From Bauldia sp. (lineage in GTDB: Bacteria; Pseudomonadota; Alphaproteobacteria; Rhizobiales; Kaistiaceae), in the NCBI GenBank assembly GCA_028284325.1, contig JANQRX010000001.1, positions 62,001 to 126,000 on the forward strand: a stretch of DNA of 64,000 nt, given 5' to 3'. The notes under the pieces are model-generated. The model was not told the DNA's origin and searched no databases. It was given only the letters and a program-made list of their open reading frames with translations. Both the position numbers and the translations under genes were made by a program. This document shows positions 25,621-33,815 of the stretch, piece by piece (position 1 is the stretch's first letter; the number at the start of each line of letters is the position of its first letter).

Positions 25621-26784
25621 ATGAAACACAGCACCGACCGCATCCGCGTCACCCATGTGGGTAGCCTGCCGCGGCCGCACGATCTCCTCGACACCCTGAC
25701 GCTGCGGCTGGCCGGCGAACCGATCGACGAGGCGGCGTTCCAGCGCCTGCTTGCGCAGACGGTCGGGGACATGGTCGGCCAGCAGGTCGAGGCGGGAATC
25801 GACACGGTCGCCGACGGCGAGATGTCGAAGCCTGGCCACGCGGTCTACATCAACAACCGGCTCGAAGGGTTCGAGCCGCGGCCGGACGCCGACATCAAGA
25901 TCTACGAGGAGGAGAAGGCCGCCTTCCCGGAGTACTACAAGGACTATTTCGAGCGCGCCATGCTGGGCGGCGCCATCGCACCCTCGGCGCCCATGTTCTG
26001 TGTCGGCCCCATCAAGTATGTCGGCCACGAGGACCTCAGGACCGATCTGGAGAACCTGCGCGCAGCGGCCGACAAGCATGGTTGCGACGAGGCGTTCATG
26101 CCGTCTGCCGCCGTCACCGGCGTCGGCTTCAACGAACACTATCCGTCGGAGGAGGCCTACATGTACGCGCTCGCCGACGCGATCGCCGAGGAGTATCGGG
26201 CGATCATCGACGCCGGCTTCCTCCTGCAGGTCGACGACCCCTTCCTGCCCAACGTCTACATGGACACGTCGCTGGACGAAAAGGCGCGCATGACCAGGGC
26301 GACGCTCTACGTCGATGCCGTCAATCACAGCCTCAAGGGCATCCCGCAGGAGAAGGTGCGCTTTCACACCTGCTACGGCATCAACCAGGGCCCGCGCATC
26401 TACGAGCCCGACCTGCCGGACATGATCGACCAGGTGCTCAGGGTCAACGCCGGCGCCTATTCGTTCGAGGCCGGCAATCCGCGCCACGAGCACGAATACC
26501 ACCTGTGGGAGAACGTGAAGCTCCCGGACGGCAAGCACATCCTGCCGGGCGTCATCACCCACGCGTCCAGCGTGGTCGAGCATCCCGAGTATGTGGCCGA
26601 GCGCATCATCCGCTTCGCCGAGCGGGTCGGGCGGGAGAACGTCATCGCCAGCGCCGACTGCGGATTCTCGTCACAGGCCATGTACAAGACCGAGGTCCAG
26701 ACGCGGATCGTCTGGGCCAAGTTCCGGGCCCTGAGCGAGGGGGCGAGGATCGCCAGCGACAAGCTCTGGGCGCGGGCGGCGTAG
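25621..26784 (+). CDS. MetE C-terminal-like, cobalamin-independent methionine synthase II family protein
   Basis: 387-residue zinc-dependent thiol alkyl/methyl-transferase fold (UROD/MetE-like). Candidate zinc ligands are H249 and C251 in RFHTCYG, E283 in YSFEAGNPRHEHE, and C347 in ASADCGFSS. It has only the catalytic half of MetE (which is about 750 residues), like the epoxyalkane:coenzyme M transferase and other MetE-C homologues. It need not make methionine. The ATG at 25621 has an AGGGAA ribosome site and gives RIRVTHVGSLPRP, the normal start of these proteins. It may belong to the LacI-type regulon by the weak upstream operator and its neighbours; if so, it probably moves a methyl or alkyl group of the substrate to a thiol. 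That role is inference. Confidence 0.85.
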   Translation: MKHSTDRIRVTHVGSLPRPHDLLDTLTLRLAGEPIDEAAFQRLLAQTVGDMVGQQVEAGIDTVADGEMSKPGHAVYINNRLEGFEPRPDADIKIYEEEKAAFPEYYKDYFERAMLGGAIAPSAPMFCVGPIKYVGHEDLRTDLENLRAAADKHGCDEAFMPSAAVTGVGFNEHYPSEEAYMYALADAIAEEYRAIIDAGFLLQVDDPFLPNVYMDTSLDEKARMTRATLYVDAVNHSLKGIPQEKVRFHTCYGINQGPRIYEPDLPDMIDQVLRVNAGAYSFEAGNPRHEHEYHLWENVKLPDGKHILPGVITHASSVVEHPEYVAERIIRFAERVGRENVIASADCGFSSQAMYKTEVQTRIVWAKFRALSEGARIASDKLWARAA

Positions 26785-26858
26785 TTCCGGCGAGACCTCC
26801 ACCGGCGTCCGCGCGACGCTGCCGGCATCCAGCCATCCGCGCGCCATCAGGCTTCAAA

Positions 26859-26874
26859 GGTAAAACGCTTTACC
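26859..26874. promoter_or_regulatory. LacI-type operator before the SBP-like/SDR/dehydrogenase operon
   Basis: GGTAAAACGCTTTACC: perfect 6-base inverted arms around a central CG, the classic LacI-family design. The right arm TTTACC stands 17 bases before TACATA, so it may double as a -35 element. The same arms occur at 33757 and 34892. Confidence 0.75.
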
Positions 26875-26904
26875 ATAAGCAAACGTGGTGATACATAAAC
26901 CTCG

Positions 26905-28056
26905 TTGAAGGCGTCGGGCGGTGAGGTTTTGCAGTCCATCCGGGGAATGACGTGGGACCATCCGCGGGGGTATGCCGGTCTGGAGGCGGCGTCCGCGGCG
27001 TACGCCCGGACGCGATCCGTGCAGGTCGACTGGGACCGGCGCAGCCTGCAGGCGTTTGCCGATCGCCCCATCGCCGATATCGCCGCCAGCTACGACCTCA
27101 TTGTCATCGATCACCCCCACGTGGGCGCGGTCGCGGAAGCCGGGTCGCTGTTGCCGCTGCCGTATCCCCCCGACGGCGACGACACCTCCCTTGGCGGCAG
27201 TCTGGAAAGCTATGTGTGGGAGGGGCGGCTGTGGGCCTACCCCGTCGACGCCGACTGCCAGATGGCGGTGATGCGCCCCGACCTCGATGTCGCGCCCTTG
27301 CCCGATTGGGAAACGGCCCTCGACGCCCGGCCAGGTGACCATCGGCTGCTCACGCCGCTGCTCCCGGTCGACGCGTTCGGCATGATGTTGACGCTGGTCG
27401 CCTCGCGCGGAGAGGTCGATCTGCCTCACGCGCCGGACCGGTTCGTCTCGCCCGACAACGGCGTCGCCGCGCTCAAGGTGCTGAAGGCGCTCCATCGCCT
27501 CGGGCCGGCGGACGCCATTGCCTGGAACCCCATCGACGTTCTGGAGATTCTCGCGACGACGGACGAGTTCGCCGGTTCGCCGTGCCTGTTCGGCTACATC
27601 AACTACGCCCGGCCCGGCTTCCGCCCGAACGTGCTGACCTTCGATGATCTCCCCATCTTCCGCGGCGCCGGGCCGGCGCGCGGCCTGCTTGGTGGCGCCG
27701 GGATCGGCGTCTCGGCTCAGACGCAGGAACCCGAACTGGCGGTGGATTTCGCCGCTTGGGTGACCTCCGAGCCGGTCCAGTCGGGCGTCTATACCGAGAA
27801 CGAGGGCCAGCCCGCGCATGTGGGCACATGGGACAGGCTCGCCGACGATCCCCGCTTCGCCGGTTTCCTGGCCGGGGGCCGGCGCGCGATGGACCACGCC
27901 TGGACGCGGCCGCGCGCGCCGTGGTTCCTCGGCTTCGTCGACGAGGTCTGCGAGATCCTGCCGGACTTCTTTCGGCGCGACATCGCCGCCGAAGCGTTTC
28001 TCGCCGACATCGACAAGCTCTACCGGCATCACACGCGCGAGGCGGCATTGGCATGA
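26905..28056 (+). CDS. Solute-binding-protein-like protein without signal peptide
   Basis: 383-residue protein resembling CUT1 sugar-binding proteins (SBP_bac_1/8 fold): SYDLIVIDHPHVGAVAEAGSLLPLP, WAYPVDADCQMAVMRPDL, and a C-terminal EPVQSGVYTENEGQPAHVGTW. No signal peptide or lipobox is present; the chain starts almost directly with IRGMTWDHPRGY. It therefore probably stays in the cytoplasm, either as a ligand-binding or sensing protein or an enzyme of its own. The start is uncertain: TTG at 26905 gives the longest form, TTG 26929 is possible, and ATG 26947 has GGGGA too close. It overlaps the SDR gene by 4 bases and follows the operator at 26859. Confidence 0.75.
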   Translation: MKASGGEVLQSIRGMTWDHPRGYAGLEAASAAYARTRSVQVDWDRRSLQAFADRPIADIAASYDLIVIDHPHVGAVAEAGSLLPLPYPPDGDDTSLGGSLESYVWEGRLWAYPVDADCQMAVMRPDLDVAPLPDWETALDARPGDHRLLTPLLPVDAFGMMLTLVASRGEVDLPHAPDRFVSPDNGVAALKVLKALHRLGPADAIAWNPIDVLEILATTDEFAGSPCLFGYINYARPGFRPNVLTFDDLPIFRGAGPARGLLGGAGIGVSAQTQEPELAVDFAAWVTSEPVQSGVYTENEGQPAHVGTWDRLADDPRFAGFLAGGRRAMDHAWTRPRAPWFLGFVDEVCEILPDFFRRDIAAEAFLADIDKLYRHHTREAALA

Positions 28057-28766
28057 AGACGGCAGTGATCACGGGCGGCAACAAAGGCCTCGGACTGGCG
28101 CAGACCCGACGGTTCATCGAGGAAGGCTACGCGGTCCATGTCGTTGCGCGGACGAAAGGCGACCTCGACGAGGACGGACCCGCCACGCTCCATGTCCACG
28201 ATCTCGGCGACTGGTCGGAGACCGGTTATCTCGACGCGATCGCCACTGAGGCCGGCGGCATCGACGTGCTCGTCAACAACGCCGGCGCGCATCTCAAGAA
28301 ACCGGTCTGGGAGGTGGAGGCGCCGGAGCTTCAGCGCGTGCTCGACCTCAACGTCAACGCCATGTTCGCCGCCTGCGGCCGCTACGTGACGCTGCAGAGG
28401 GACCGCGGCGGCGCCATCGTCAACATCTCGTCCATGGGCGGGGTGATGGCGTTGCCGTCCGCGGCTGCCTACGTCACCGCCAAGACCGCCGTCATCGGCC
28501 TGACGCGCTCCGTCGCCGTCGACGCCGCACCCTTCGACATTCGCTGCAATGCGGTCTGTCCGGGCTTCATCGATACCGACATGACGCGGGCGATCCTGGC
28601 CAAGGACCCGGCGCGCCGCGAACGGATCGAGCGGCGCATCCCCGGCCACACGTTCGGCACGCCGGAGGATGTGGCCGATGCGGTCTTCTTCCTCGCGAGC
28701 GATCGGGCCGGGCACATCAACGGCGTCAGCCTGCCGGTGGACGGCGGCTTCTCCATCGGTTTCTGA
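28053..28766 (+). CDS. Short-chain dehydrogenase/reductase (SDR)
   Basis: 237-residue classical SDR: cofactor loop TGGNKGLGLAQ (residues 7-17), NNAG at about 76, catalytic Ser in NISSMGG, and YVTAK for the Tyr-Lys pair; C-terminal DGGFSIGF. The substrate is probably a polyol, keto-sugar or hydroxy acid. Its ATG overlaps the SBP-like stop by 4 bases, and the dehydrogenase gene begins 13 bases after its stop, so the three are one operon under the operator at 26859. Confidence 0.9.
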   Translation: MKTAVITGGNKGLGLAQTRRFIEEGYAVHVVARTKGDLDEDGPATLHVHDLGDWSETGYLDAIATEAGGIDVLVNNAGAHLKKPVWEVEAPELQRVLDLNVNAMFAACGRYVTLQRDRGGAIVNISSMGGVMALPSAAAYVTAKTAVIGLTRSVAVDAAPFDIRCNAVCPGFIDTDMTRAILAKDPARRERIERRIPGHTFGTPEDVADAVFFLASDRAGHINGVSLPVDGGFSIGF

Positions 28767-28779
28767 GTCGGCTTCCGGG

Positions 28780-29805
28780 ATGAGCTACGCACGGTCCGTC
28801 CTCACTGCCGCGCGATCGGTCGCGATCGAGGAGGCGGACATGGAGGCGCCGCCGGAGGCCGGTTGGGCGCGGCTGAAGCTCGCCACGGCCAGCATCTGCG
28901 GCACCGACATGCACTACTACCGGCATTTTGCGAATGCCGGTTTCTATCTCGACCACCCCCTGACGATGGGTCACGAGGCCTGCGCCGTCGTCGACGATCC
29001 GAACGGCGCCGATCTCGCGCCCGGCCAGGTGGTCGCCATCAACCCGGTCATCAACTGCGGCCGTTGCGAGCGCTGTGCGACCGGCGACATCAACATGTGT
29101 GCGACCAAACGTTTTCCGGGGTCCGCCACCACCAAGCCGCACATCAACGGCTTCTTCCGCGAGCGGTTCGACTTTCCGGCGCGTTGCCTGCGGCCCGTGG
29201 CCGACGATCTCCCGCCCGATCATGTGACGTTCGCCGAGCCGCTGGCCTGCGCGCTCCATGCCGTCAACCGCGGCGGTGTCGAGGCGGGCATGGCGGTGCT
29301 GGTGACCGGGTGCGGCCCCATGGGCCTGCTCGCCACCGTCGGCGCGCACGCCCGCGGTGCCGACGTCACGGTCACCGACCTCAAGCGACCGGCGATCGAC
29401 GCTGCAATCGCCGTCGGCGCGACGACCGGCCATGTCCTTGGTGACGACGGCATCGATCAACTGTCCGACCGCTTCGACGTGGTGATCGAAGCCAGCGGCG
29501 CGCCGCAGGCCTACAACCAGGCGCTCGACGCGGCGCGCAAGCAGGGCACGGTGGCGATTCTCTCGCTGATCCAGCCGAGCCCGGTACCCATCGACCTCCA
29601 CCGCAACGCGCTGAAGGAAATCACGTCGATCGGCTCAATCCTTTACACGCACGAATTCGAGGATGCGGTCGCGCTGATCGAAAGCCGCAGCGTCGACTTC
29701 GAGGCGATCACCGCCGGCAGGTTTTCCGTTTCAGAGACGGCCGCGGCGTTTGCGCTGATGGACAGCGGCGATGCCGTCGGCAAGGTGCTGATCGAAGGCG
29801 CCTGA
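28780..29805 (+). CDS. Zinc alcohol dehydrogenase, L-idonate 5-dehydrogenase-like
   Basis: 341-residue medium-chain dehydrogenase. Catalytic zinc ligands are the Cys of SICGTD and the His-Glu of GHEACAVV; the structural zinc cysteines are in NCGRCERCATGDINMC. The nucleotide loop is VTGCGPMGLLA. The overall pattern is closest to polyol dehydrogenases such as L-idonate 5-dehydrogenase or sorbitol dehydrogenase, so oxidation of a secondary hydroxyl of a sugar acid or polyol is likely. Start ATG at 28780, preceded by a weak GGGA. The gene ends 6 bases before the convergent hydroxyacyl-CoA dehydrogenase gene; no clear bidirectional terminator is visible. Confidence 0.88.
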   Translation: MSYARSVLTAARSVAIEEADMEAPPEAGWARLKLATASICGTDMHYYRHFANAGFYLDHPLTMGHEACAVVDDPNGADLAPGQVVAINPVINCGRCERCATGDINMCATKRFPGSATTKPHINGFFRERFDFPARCLRPVADDLPPDHVTFAEPLACALHAVNRGGVEAGMAVLVTGCGPMGLLATVGAHARGADVTVTDLKRPAIDAAIAVGATTGHVLGDDGIDQLSDRFDVVIEASGAPQAYNQALDAARKQGTVAILSLIQPSPVPIDLHRNALKEITSIGSILYTHEFEDAVALIESRSVDFEAITAGRFSVSETAAAFALMDSGDAVGKVLIEGA

Positions 29806-29811
29806 ACCGCT

Positions 29812-30771
29812 CTAGAGGACCACCTTGCCGCCGGCCTGGATCTTGACCCGGCGCACGATCTCCTCGTCGCGCTGCCGCTTGAAGGCGTCGGGGTCGCGCT
29901 CCGTCCAGTCATAGAATCCCTTGCCCGATTGCATGCCGGTATGGCCTTCGGCGAACAGTTGTCCGACCGGCGTCTCGGCGGGATCGCGCACATTGGAGAG
30001 GTCCGCCCAGACGGCCTTGGCGGCGGCACCGTTCATCAGCTCGAGGCCCGCGAGGTCGGCGTGCTCGAAGGCCCCCAGCGCCGGCAGGCGTGACGCGTAA
30101 CCCTGTTTGAGGATCGTGTCGCAGGCCTCGGGCGTGACCAGCCCCTGACCCACCAGGGATGCGAACTCGCGTAAGACGGCGTGCTGGATCCGCGCCCACA
30201 GGAAGCCCGGAATATCGGGGCAGACGACCGGCGTCTTGCCGGTGCGCGCAAGGAGGGCGACCACGGCGTCGGTGATCGCAGCCTCGGTCGCCTTGCCCGG
30301 AACGACCTCGACGAGCTTCACCAGTTGCGCCGGCTGGGCGTAGTGCGCGACGCAGAAGCGCGCCGGCCTGGCGAGCACCGACTGGAGGTCGGACGGGCTG
30401 AGCGCCGTTGTTGTGGAGGACGTGATGGCGTGCGGCGGCGCGGCGGCCTCGGCCCCGGCCAGAAGCGCCTGCTTCGCTGCGAGGTCCTCCGCGATCGCCT
30501 CGATGACGAAACCGGCGTCGGCCACCGCCTCGGAGAGGTCAGCCGCATACGTGATCCGGCCGAGGATGTCGTCGCGGTCCGTCGCCGCCGCCAGACCGGC
30601 CTCGACCAGGAAGTTGAAGCCGTCGGCGATCCTGGCCCGCGCTTCGTCGAGGCTCTCCGGCCGGCGGCCCCAGAGGGTGACGGCGACACCGCCCAGCGCC
30701 AGCGACAGGGCGATCTGCGCACCCATGGTGCCGGCGCCGAGAACGGCGCCACGCTCGATGTCAGGCGACAT
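29812..30771 (-). CDS. 3-hydroxyacyl-CoA dehydrogenase family protein
   Basis: 319-residue NAD-dependent dehydrogenase. The Rossmann loop is VLGAGTMGAQIALSLAL near the N-terminus, the catalytic His region is FCVAHYAQPAQLVKLVEVVPG, and the C-terminal helical dimer domain holds DIPGFLWARIQHAVLREFASLV and GKGFYDW. It could oxidise a 3-hydroxyacyl-CoA or a related hydroxy acid (the family includes L-gulonate dehydrogenase). I take the ATG at 30771, overlapping the MBL gene by 11 bases; an ATG at 30786 is also in frame. Last gene of the CoA operon. Confidence 0.87.
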   Translation of the reverse strand: MSPDIERGAVLGAGTMGAQIALSLALGGVAVTLWGRRPESLDEARARIADGFNFLVEAGLAAATDRDDILGRITYAADLSEAVADAGFVIEAIAEDLAAKQALLAGAEAAAPPHAITSSTTTALSPSDLQSVLARPARFCVAHYAQPAQLVKLVEVVPGKATEAAITDAVVALLARTGKTPVVCPDIPGFLWARIQHAVLREFASLVGQGLVTPEACDTILKQGYASRLPALGAFEHADLAGLELMNGAAAKAVWADLSNVRDPAETPVGQLFAEGHTGMQSGKGFYDWTERDPDAFKRQRDEEIVRRVKIQAGGKVVL

Positions 30772-31711
30772 GATACCAGCCGTCATTGCGCTTCTCGACC
30801 AGGCCCCGTTTCTGGAAGTCCTTCAGGCTGGCGTCGATGGACACCAGCGCCCGCCATTCCCGTACCATGTTCTGGTCGTCGCAGCATTTGTCGCGGAGAT
30901 CGGCGAAGCCGATGCCGGGATTGGCCTTCACGTGCGTGAGGATCGAGTCCTCGACCTTGTCGACGCGCCGGCGGCAGTCGTCCACCAGCGCCTTGGTCTC
31001 CGCCGCCGTCTTCACCTCGTCATGGGCGAACAGGACCGCCTGCACGTCCCGCTCGTCGAGAAACCGCTCGATCTTGTCGAAGGTCGCGCGCATGACGTTC
31101 GGGTCCTCGTAGAGATAGAGGACGGGATTGAACGGCGGCAGCAGCGGATCGGCGATGATGAGCGTGCGCGTGGAGCGCTCGAAGAAGCCGATCTCGGCCA
31201 TGGAGTGGCCGAGAACCTCGACGACTTCCAGTTCGACGCCACCACCGAGATCGATCACCTCGCCGTCGCGGACGAACGTGTCGATGGGACCTTCGGTCGG
31301 CCCCATCCAGTCGAGATACTCGGTCTTGAGGTCGAAGCTTTCGCCCTCGGGAAAGGCGTGGACGATGGTCCTGGCGTTCAGCATGTTGTCGGCGACCCGG
31401 TCGGCCCGCGCCGGGTGACCCACGATCGTGCAGTCCGTCTCCGCCTTCAGCCAGCCGTTGTTGCCGACGTGGTCCATATGCTCGTGGGTGAGGAGCAGCA
31501 GGTCGAGTTCGTTGCGCTCGATGCCGAACTCGTCGAAAGCCTGCTTCAGGGCCGGGAGCCCGCCATAGAGGCCGCTGTCGATCAGGGCGAGCTTGTCGGC
31601 GCCGCGGACGAAGAAGACCCGCGTTGCCGTCTTGCCCTCGTGGTCGCCCGGCAAGCCCATGGAGACGGTCGCGAACGGTCCCGACCGGTAGCTGATGACG
31701 GATGTGGCCAT
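30761..31711 (-). CDS. MBL-fold metallo-hydrolase with C-terminal winged-helix segment
   Basis: 316-residue metallo-beta-lactamase-fold hydrolase with the metal motif THEHMDH (residues 75-81), further ligands His in VLGHSMAEIG, Asp in IIADPLLPP, and FAHDEV. The last about 70 residues (SILTHVKANPGIGFADL...KRGLVEKRNDGWYHVA) look like the winged-helix tail of LACTB2-type MBL proteins. Members hydrolyse thioesters, lactones or phosphodiesters. Between an enoyl-CoA hydratase and a hydroxyacyl-CoA dehydrogenase, a thioesterase or lactonase role is reasonable but unproven. It starts 13 bases after the hydratase stop. Confidence 0.85.
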   Translation of the reverse strand: MATSVISYRSGPFATVSMGLPGDHEGKTATRVFFVRGADKLALIDSGLYGGLPALKQAFDEFGIERNELDLLLLTHEHMDHVGNNGWLKAETDCTIVGHPARADRVADNMLNARTIVHAFPEGESFDLKTEYLDWMGPTEGPIDTFVRDGEVIDLGGGVELEVVEVLGHSMAEIGFFERSTRTLIIADPLLPPFNPVLYLYEDPNVMRATFDKIERFLDERDVQAVLFAHDEVKTAAETKALVDDCRRRVDKVEDSILTHVKANPGIGFADLRDKCCDDQNMVREWRALVSIDASLKDFQKRGLVEKRNDGWYHVA

Positions 31712-31723
31712 GCTGGTTCCTTT

Positions 31724-32518
31724 TCAGCGTCCCCTGAACTTGGGATCGCGCTTTTCCATGAAGGCGGCAATACCTTCCTTGCCGTCTTCGCTTGCGAACA
31801 ACGTGCCGAGCACCCGCTGCTCGAGCGTCAGCCCGGCCGACAGGGCCGCGTCGAGACCGTCCTCGATCACCCGTTTCCCCTCGCGGAGTGCGACCGGCGC
31901 CTGCGCGGCCAGGGTTTCAGCCAACTCGAGGGCTCTTGGCATCAGCTCCTCCGGCGAACAGGCCGCGAGCGCGGCGCCCATGTCGGCCGCTTCCGCGCCG
32001 GTCATCATCCGTCCGGTCAGGAGCAGGTCCTTGGCGCGCATGGGGCCGACAAGGCGGGGCAGGCGTTGCGTCCCGCCGCCGCCGGGCAGGAGGCCGAGCT
32101 TGATTTCAGGCAGCCCGATCTTGGCCTTCTCGTTGGCGAGGATGAAGTCGCAGGCGAGCGCCAGTTCAAACCCGCCGCCGAGCGCATGGCCGTTGACGGC
32201 GCAGATGGTGATCTGCGGCAGGGCGGCAATGGCGTCGAAGGTCTTGCGCGACAGACGCTGGAAGCCGTCGAAGTCCGCCTGGCTCGCTCCGTGATAGCCG
32301 GCGATGTCGGCGCCGGCGACGAAGCCGCGCCCGGTGCCGGTGATGATGAGGACGCGGACATCGGCAATGCGCGCCGTCAGCTCGGTCGCATACGCGCCGA
32401 GGCGCTCCATGATCTCGAAGTTGAGCGCGCCGAGCTTGTCCTCACGATCGATCCGCAGCACCTCGATCGCGCCGCGGCGTTCCAGCACGAGATTGGGATG
32501 CAACCGCTCTTCGCTCAT
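31724..32518 (-). CDS. Enoyl-CoA hydratase/isomerase (crotonase family)
   Basis: 264-residue crotonase. The oxyanion-hole segments are GRGFVAGADIAGY (about residues 64-75) and VNGHALGGGFELALACD. Both acidic residues expected of a hydratase are present: E118 in GGGFELA and E138 in LPEIKLGLLPGGGGT. It should hydrate an unsaturated acyl-CoA. Its start overlaps the CoA-transferase stop (ATGA). Confidence 0.9.
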   Translation of the reverse strand: MSEERLHPNLVLERRGAIEVLRIDREDKLGALNFEIMERLGAYATELTARIADVRVLIITGTGRGFVAGADIAGYHGASQADFDGFQRLSRKTFDAIAALPQITICAVNGHALGGGFELALACDFILANEKAKIGLPEIKLGLLPGGGGTQRLPRLVGPMRAKDLLLTGRMMTGAEAADMGAALAACSPEELMPRALELAETLAAQAPVALREGKRVIEDGLDAALSAGLTLEQRVLGTLFASEDGKEGIAAFMEKRDPKFRGR

Positions 32519-33702
32519 CCGAGCGCTCCCGTGGCCCGCAGCCGTGCCGCCTCCTCTTCACCGAGCAGTTCGGTGATCACTTCATCGGTGTGCTCGCCGA
32601 CCTGGGGCGGCACGCGGCGGAGCGCCGCCGGGGTTTCGCTCATGGTGACCGGATTGGCGACGGCGCGAATCTGTCCCGCCTTCGGATGATCCATGACCAC
32701 GAGCCGGTCCGGCTCGTTCTCGACCACGTCGGCCAGCGCCTGGTTGGAATCGCGGATCGGCGCCGCCCAGATGTCGGCTTCCTCGAAGATCGTCATGATC
32801 TCGGCGGTCGTCTTCCTGCGCGTCCCCTCGTCGATGCGCAGCTTGACCTCGTCGCGCTGCTCCCAGGGGTCGAGCGTCGCGAGATCCGGATCGTCGAGCA
32901 GCGGGCCCAGCTTCTCCAGCGGACACATGGCGATGGCCACCCACCCGTCGGAACTCGGGTGGGCGCCGTAGGGCGCATCGTTCCAGCATGACGCGACGCC
33001 GGCCTCGGAGCGCTGCAGATGGATGCCCTGGTTGAGGACGGCGAAGTTCTCCTGCGCCATCAGGTTGAGCGTGGCCGAGTAGAGGTTGGTCTCCACGCGC
33101 TGACCCATGCCCTTGCGGTCGCGGGCGATCAGCGCCGTCAGGATACCGATGGCGAGCGCCTGGCTGGCAGCGAAATCGGCAATCGGCGTGCCGCAGGCGG
33201 TAGGCGGATCGCCGGCGCGGCCGGTGTTGAACATGACCCCCGACATGGCCTGGACCAGGAGGTCCTGACCGGGCGTCCCCTTCTTGGCGAGATAGCTGTC
33301 CTCGCCCCAGCCGGAGCCGGAGGCGTAGATGATCTTCGGGTTCGCCGCCTTGAAATCCTCGTAGCCGAGGCCGAGGCGATCCATGACGCCCGAGCGGAAG
33401 TTCTCCACCACCACGTCGCAATGTTTCGACATCTCGAGCAGTGCCGCACGCCCTTCCGGCGCCTTCAGGTCCACGGTCACCGATCGCTTGTTGCGGTTGA
33501 ACGAATGGAAGGCGGCGCTGTCCCCGCCCACCAGTTCGCCGATCATCGGCATGGACCGCATCCATTCGCCTTTGCCGGGGCGCTCGATCTTCAGGACGTC
33601 CGCGCCCATGTCGGCGAGCGTCTGCGTGCAGAGCGGACCCAGCATCATCTGTGTGAAATCCAGGATCTTGATCCCGTCCAACGCACCTACGTTCTGCTGC
33701 AT
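32515..33702 (-). CDS. CaiB/BaiF family III CoA-transferase
   Basis: 395-residue CoA-transferase that would activate an organic acid by taking CoA from another thioester. It has the N-terminal KILDFTQMMLGPLCTQTLADMGADVLKIERP, NRNKRSVTVDLK, VVVENFRSGVMDRLGL, and the catalytic Asp D147 in GTPGQDLLVQAMSG. I start it at the ATG at 33702 because it has an AGGGAG ribosome site and the family-like N-terminus. An ATG at 33756 is in frame but would abut the operator at 33757. First gene of a four-gene operon that enters CoA-dependent degradation. Confidence 0.92.
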   Translation of the reverse strand: MQQNVGALDGIKILDFTQMMLGPLCTQTLADMGADVLKIERPGKGEWMRSMPMIGELVGGDSAAFHSFNRNKRSVTVDLKAPEGRAALLEMSKHCDVVVENFRSGVMDRLGLGYEDFKAANPKIIYASGSGWGEDSYLAKKGTPGQDLLVQAMSGVMFNTGRAGDPPTACGTPIADFAASQALAIGILTALIARDRKGMGQRVETNLYSATLNLMAQENFAVLNQGIHLQRSEAGVASCWNDAPYGAHPSSDGWVAIAMCPLEKLGPLLDDPDLATLDPWEQRDEVKLRIDEGTRRKTTAEIMTIFEEADIWAAPIRDSNQALADVVENEPDRLVVMDHPKAGQIRAVANPVTMSETPAALRRVPPQVGEHTDEVITELLGEEEAARLRATGALG

Positions 33703-33756
33703 CGGGTCGGCTCCCTGAAAAACCATCGCCGTCCGGAAAAGGACGACCATTGGCAT

Positions 33757-33772
33757 GGTAATACGTTTTACC
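33757..33772. promoter_or_regulatory. LacI-type operator between the CoA-transferase and lacI genes
   Basis: GGTAATACGTTTTACC: arms GGTAA and TTACC around a central CG, in the 113-base divergent region. On the minus strand a consensus -35, TTGACA, lies at 33804-33799 and the operator covers the region just downstream of where a -10 would be. It can therefore block the CoA operon and may also autoregulate lacI. Confidence 0.72.
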
Positions 33773-33815
33773 TATTCTTGTGTCGAGATTGAACATGATG
33801 TCAAGCCGGTGGTAG

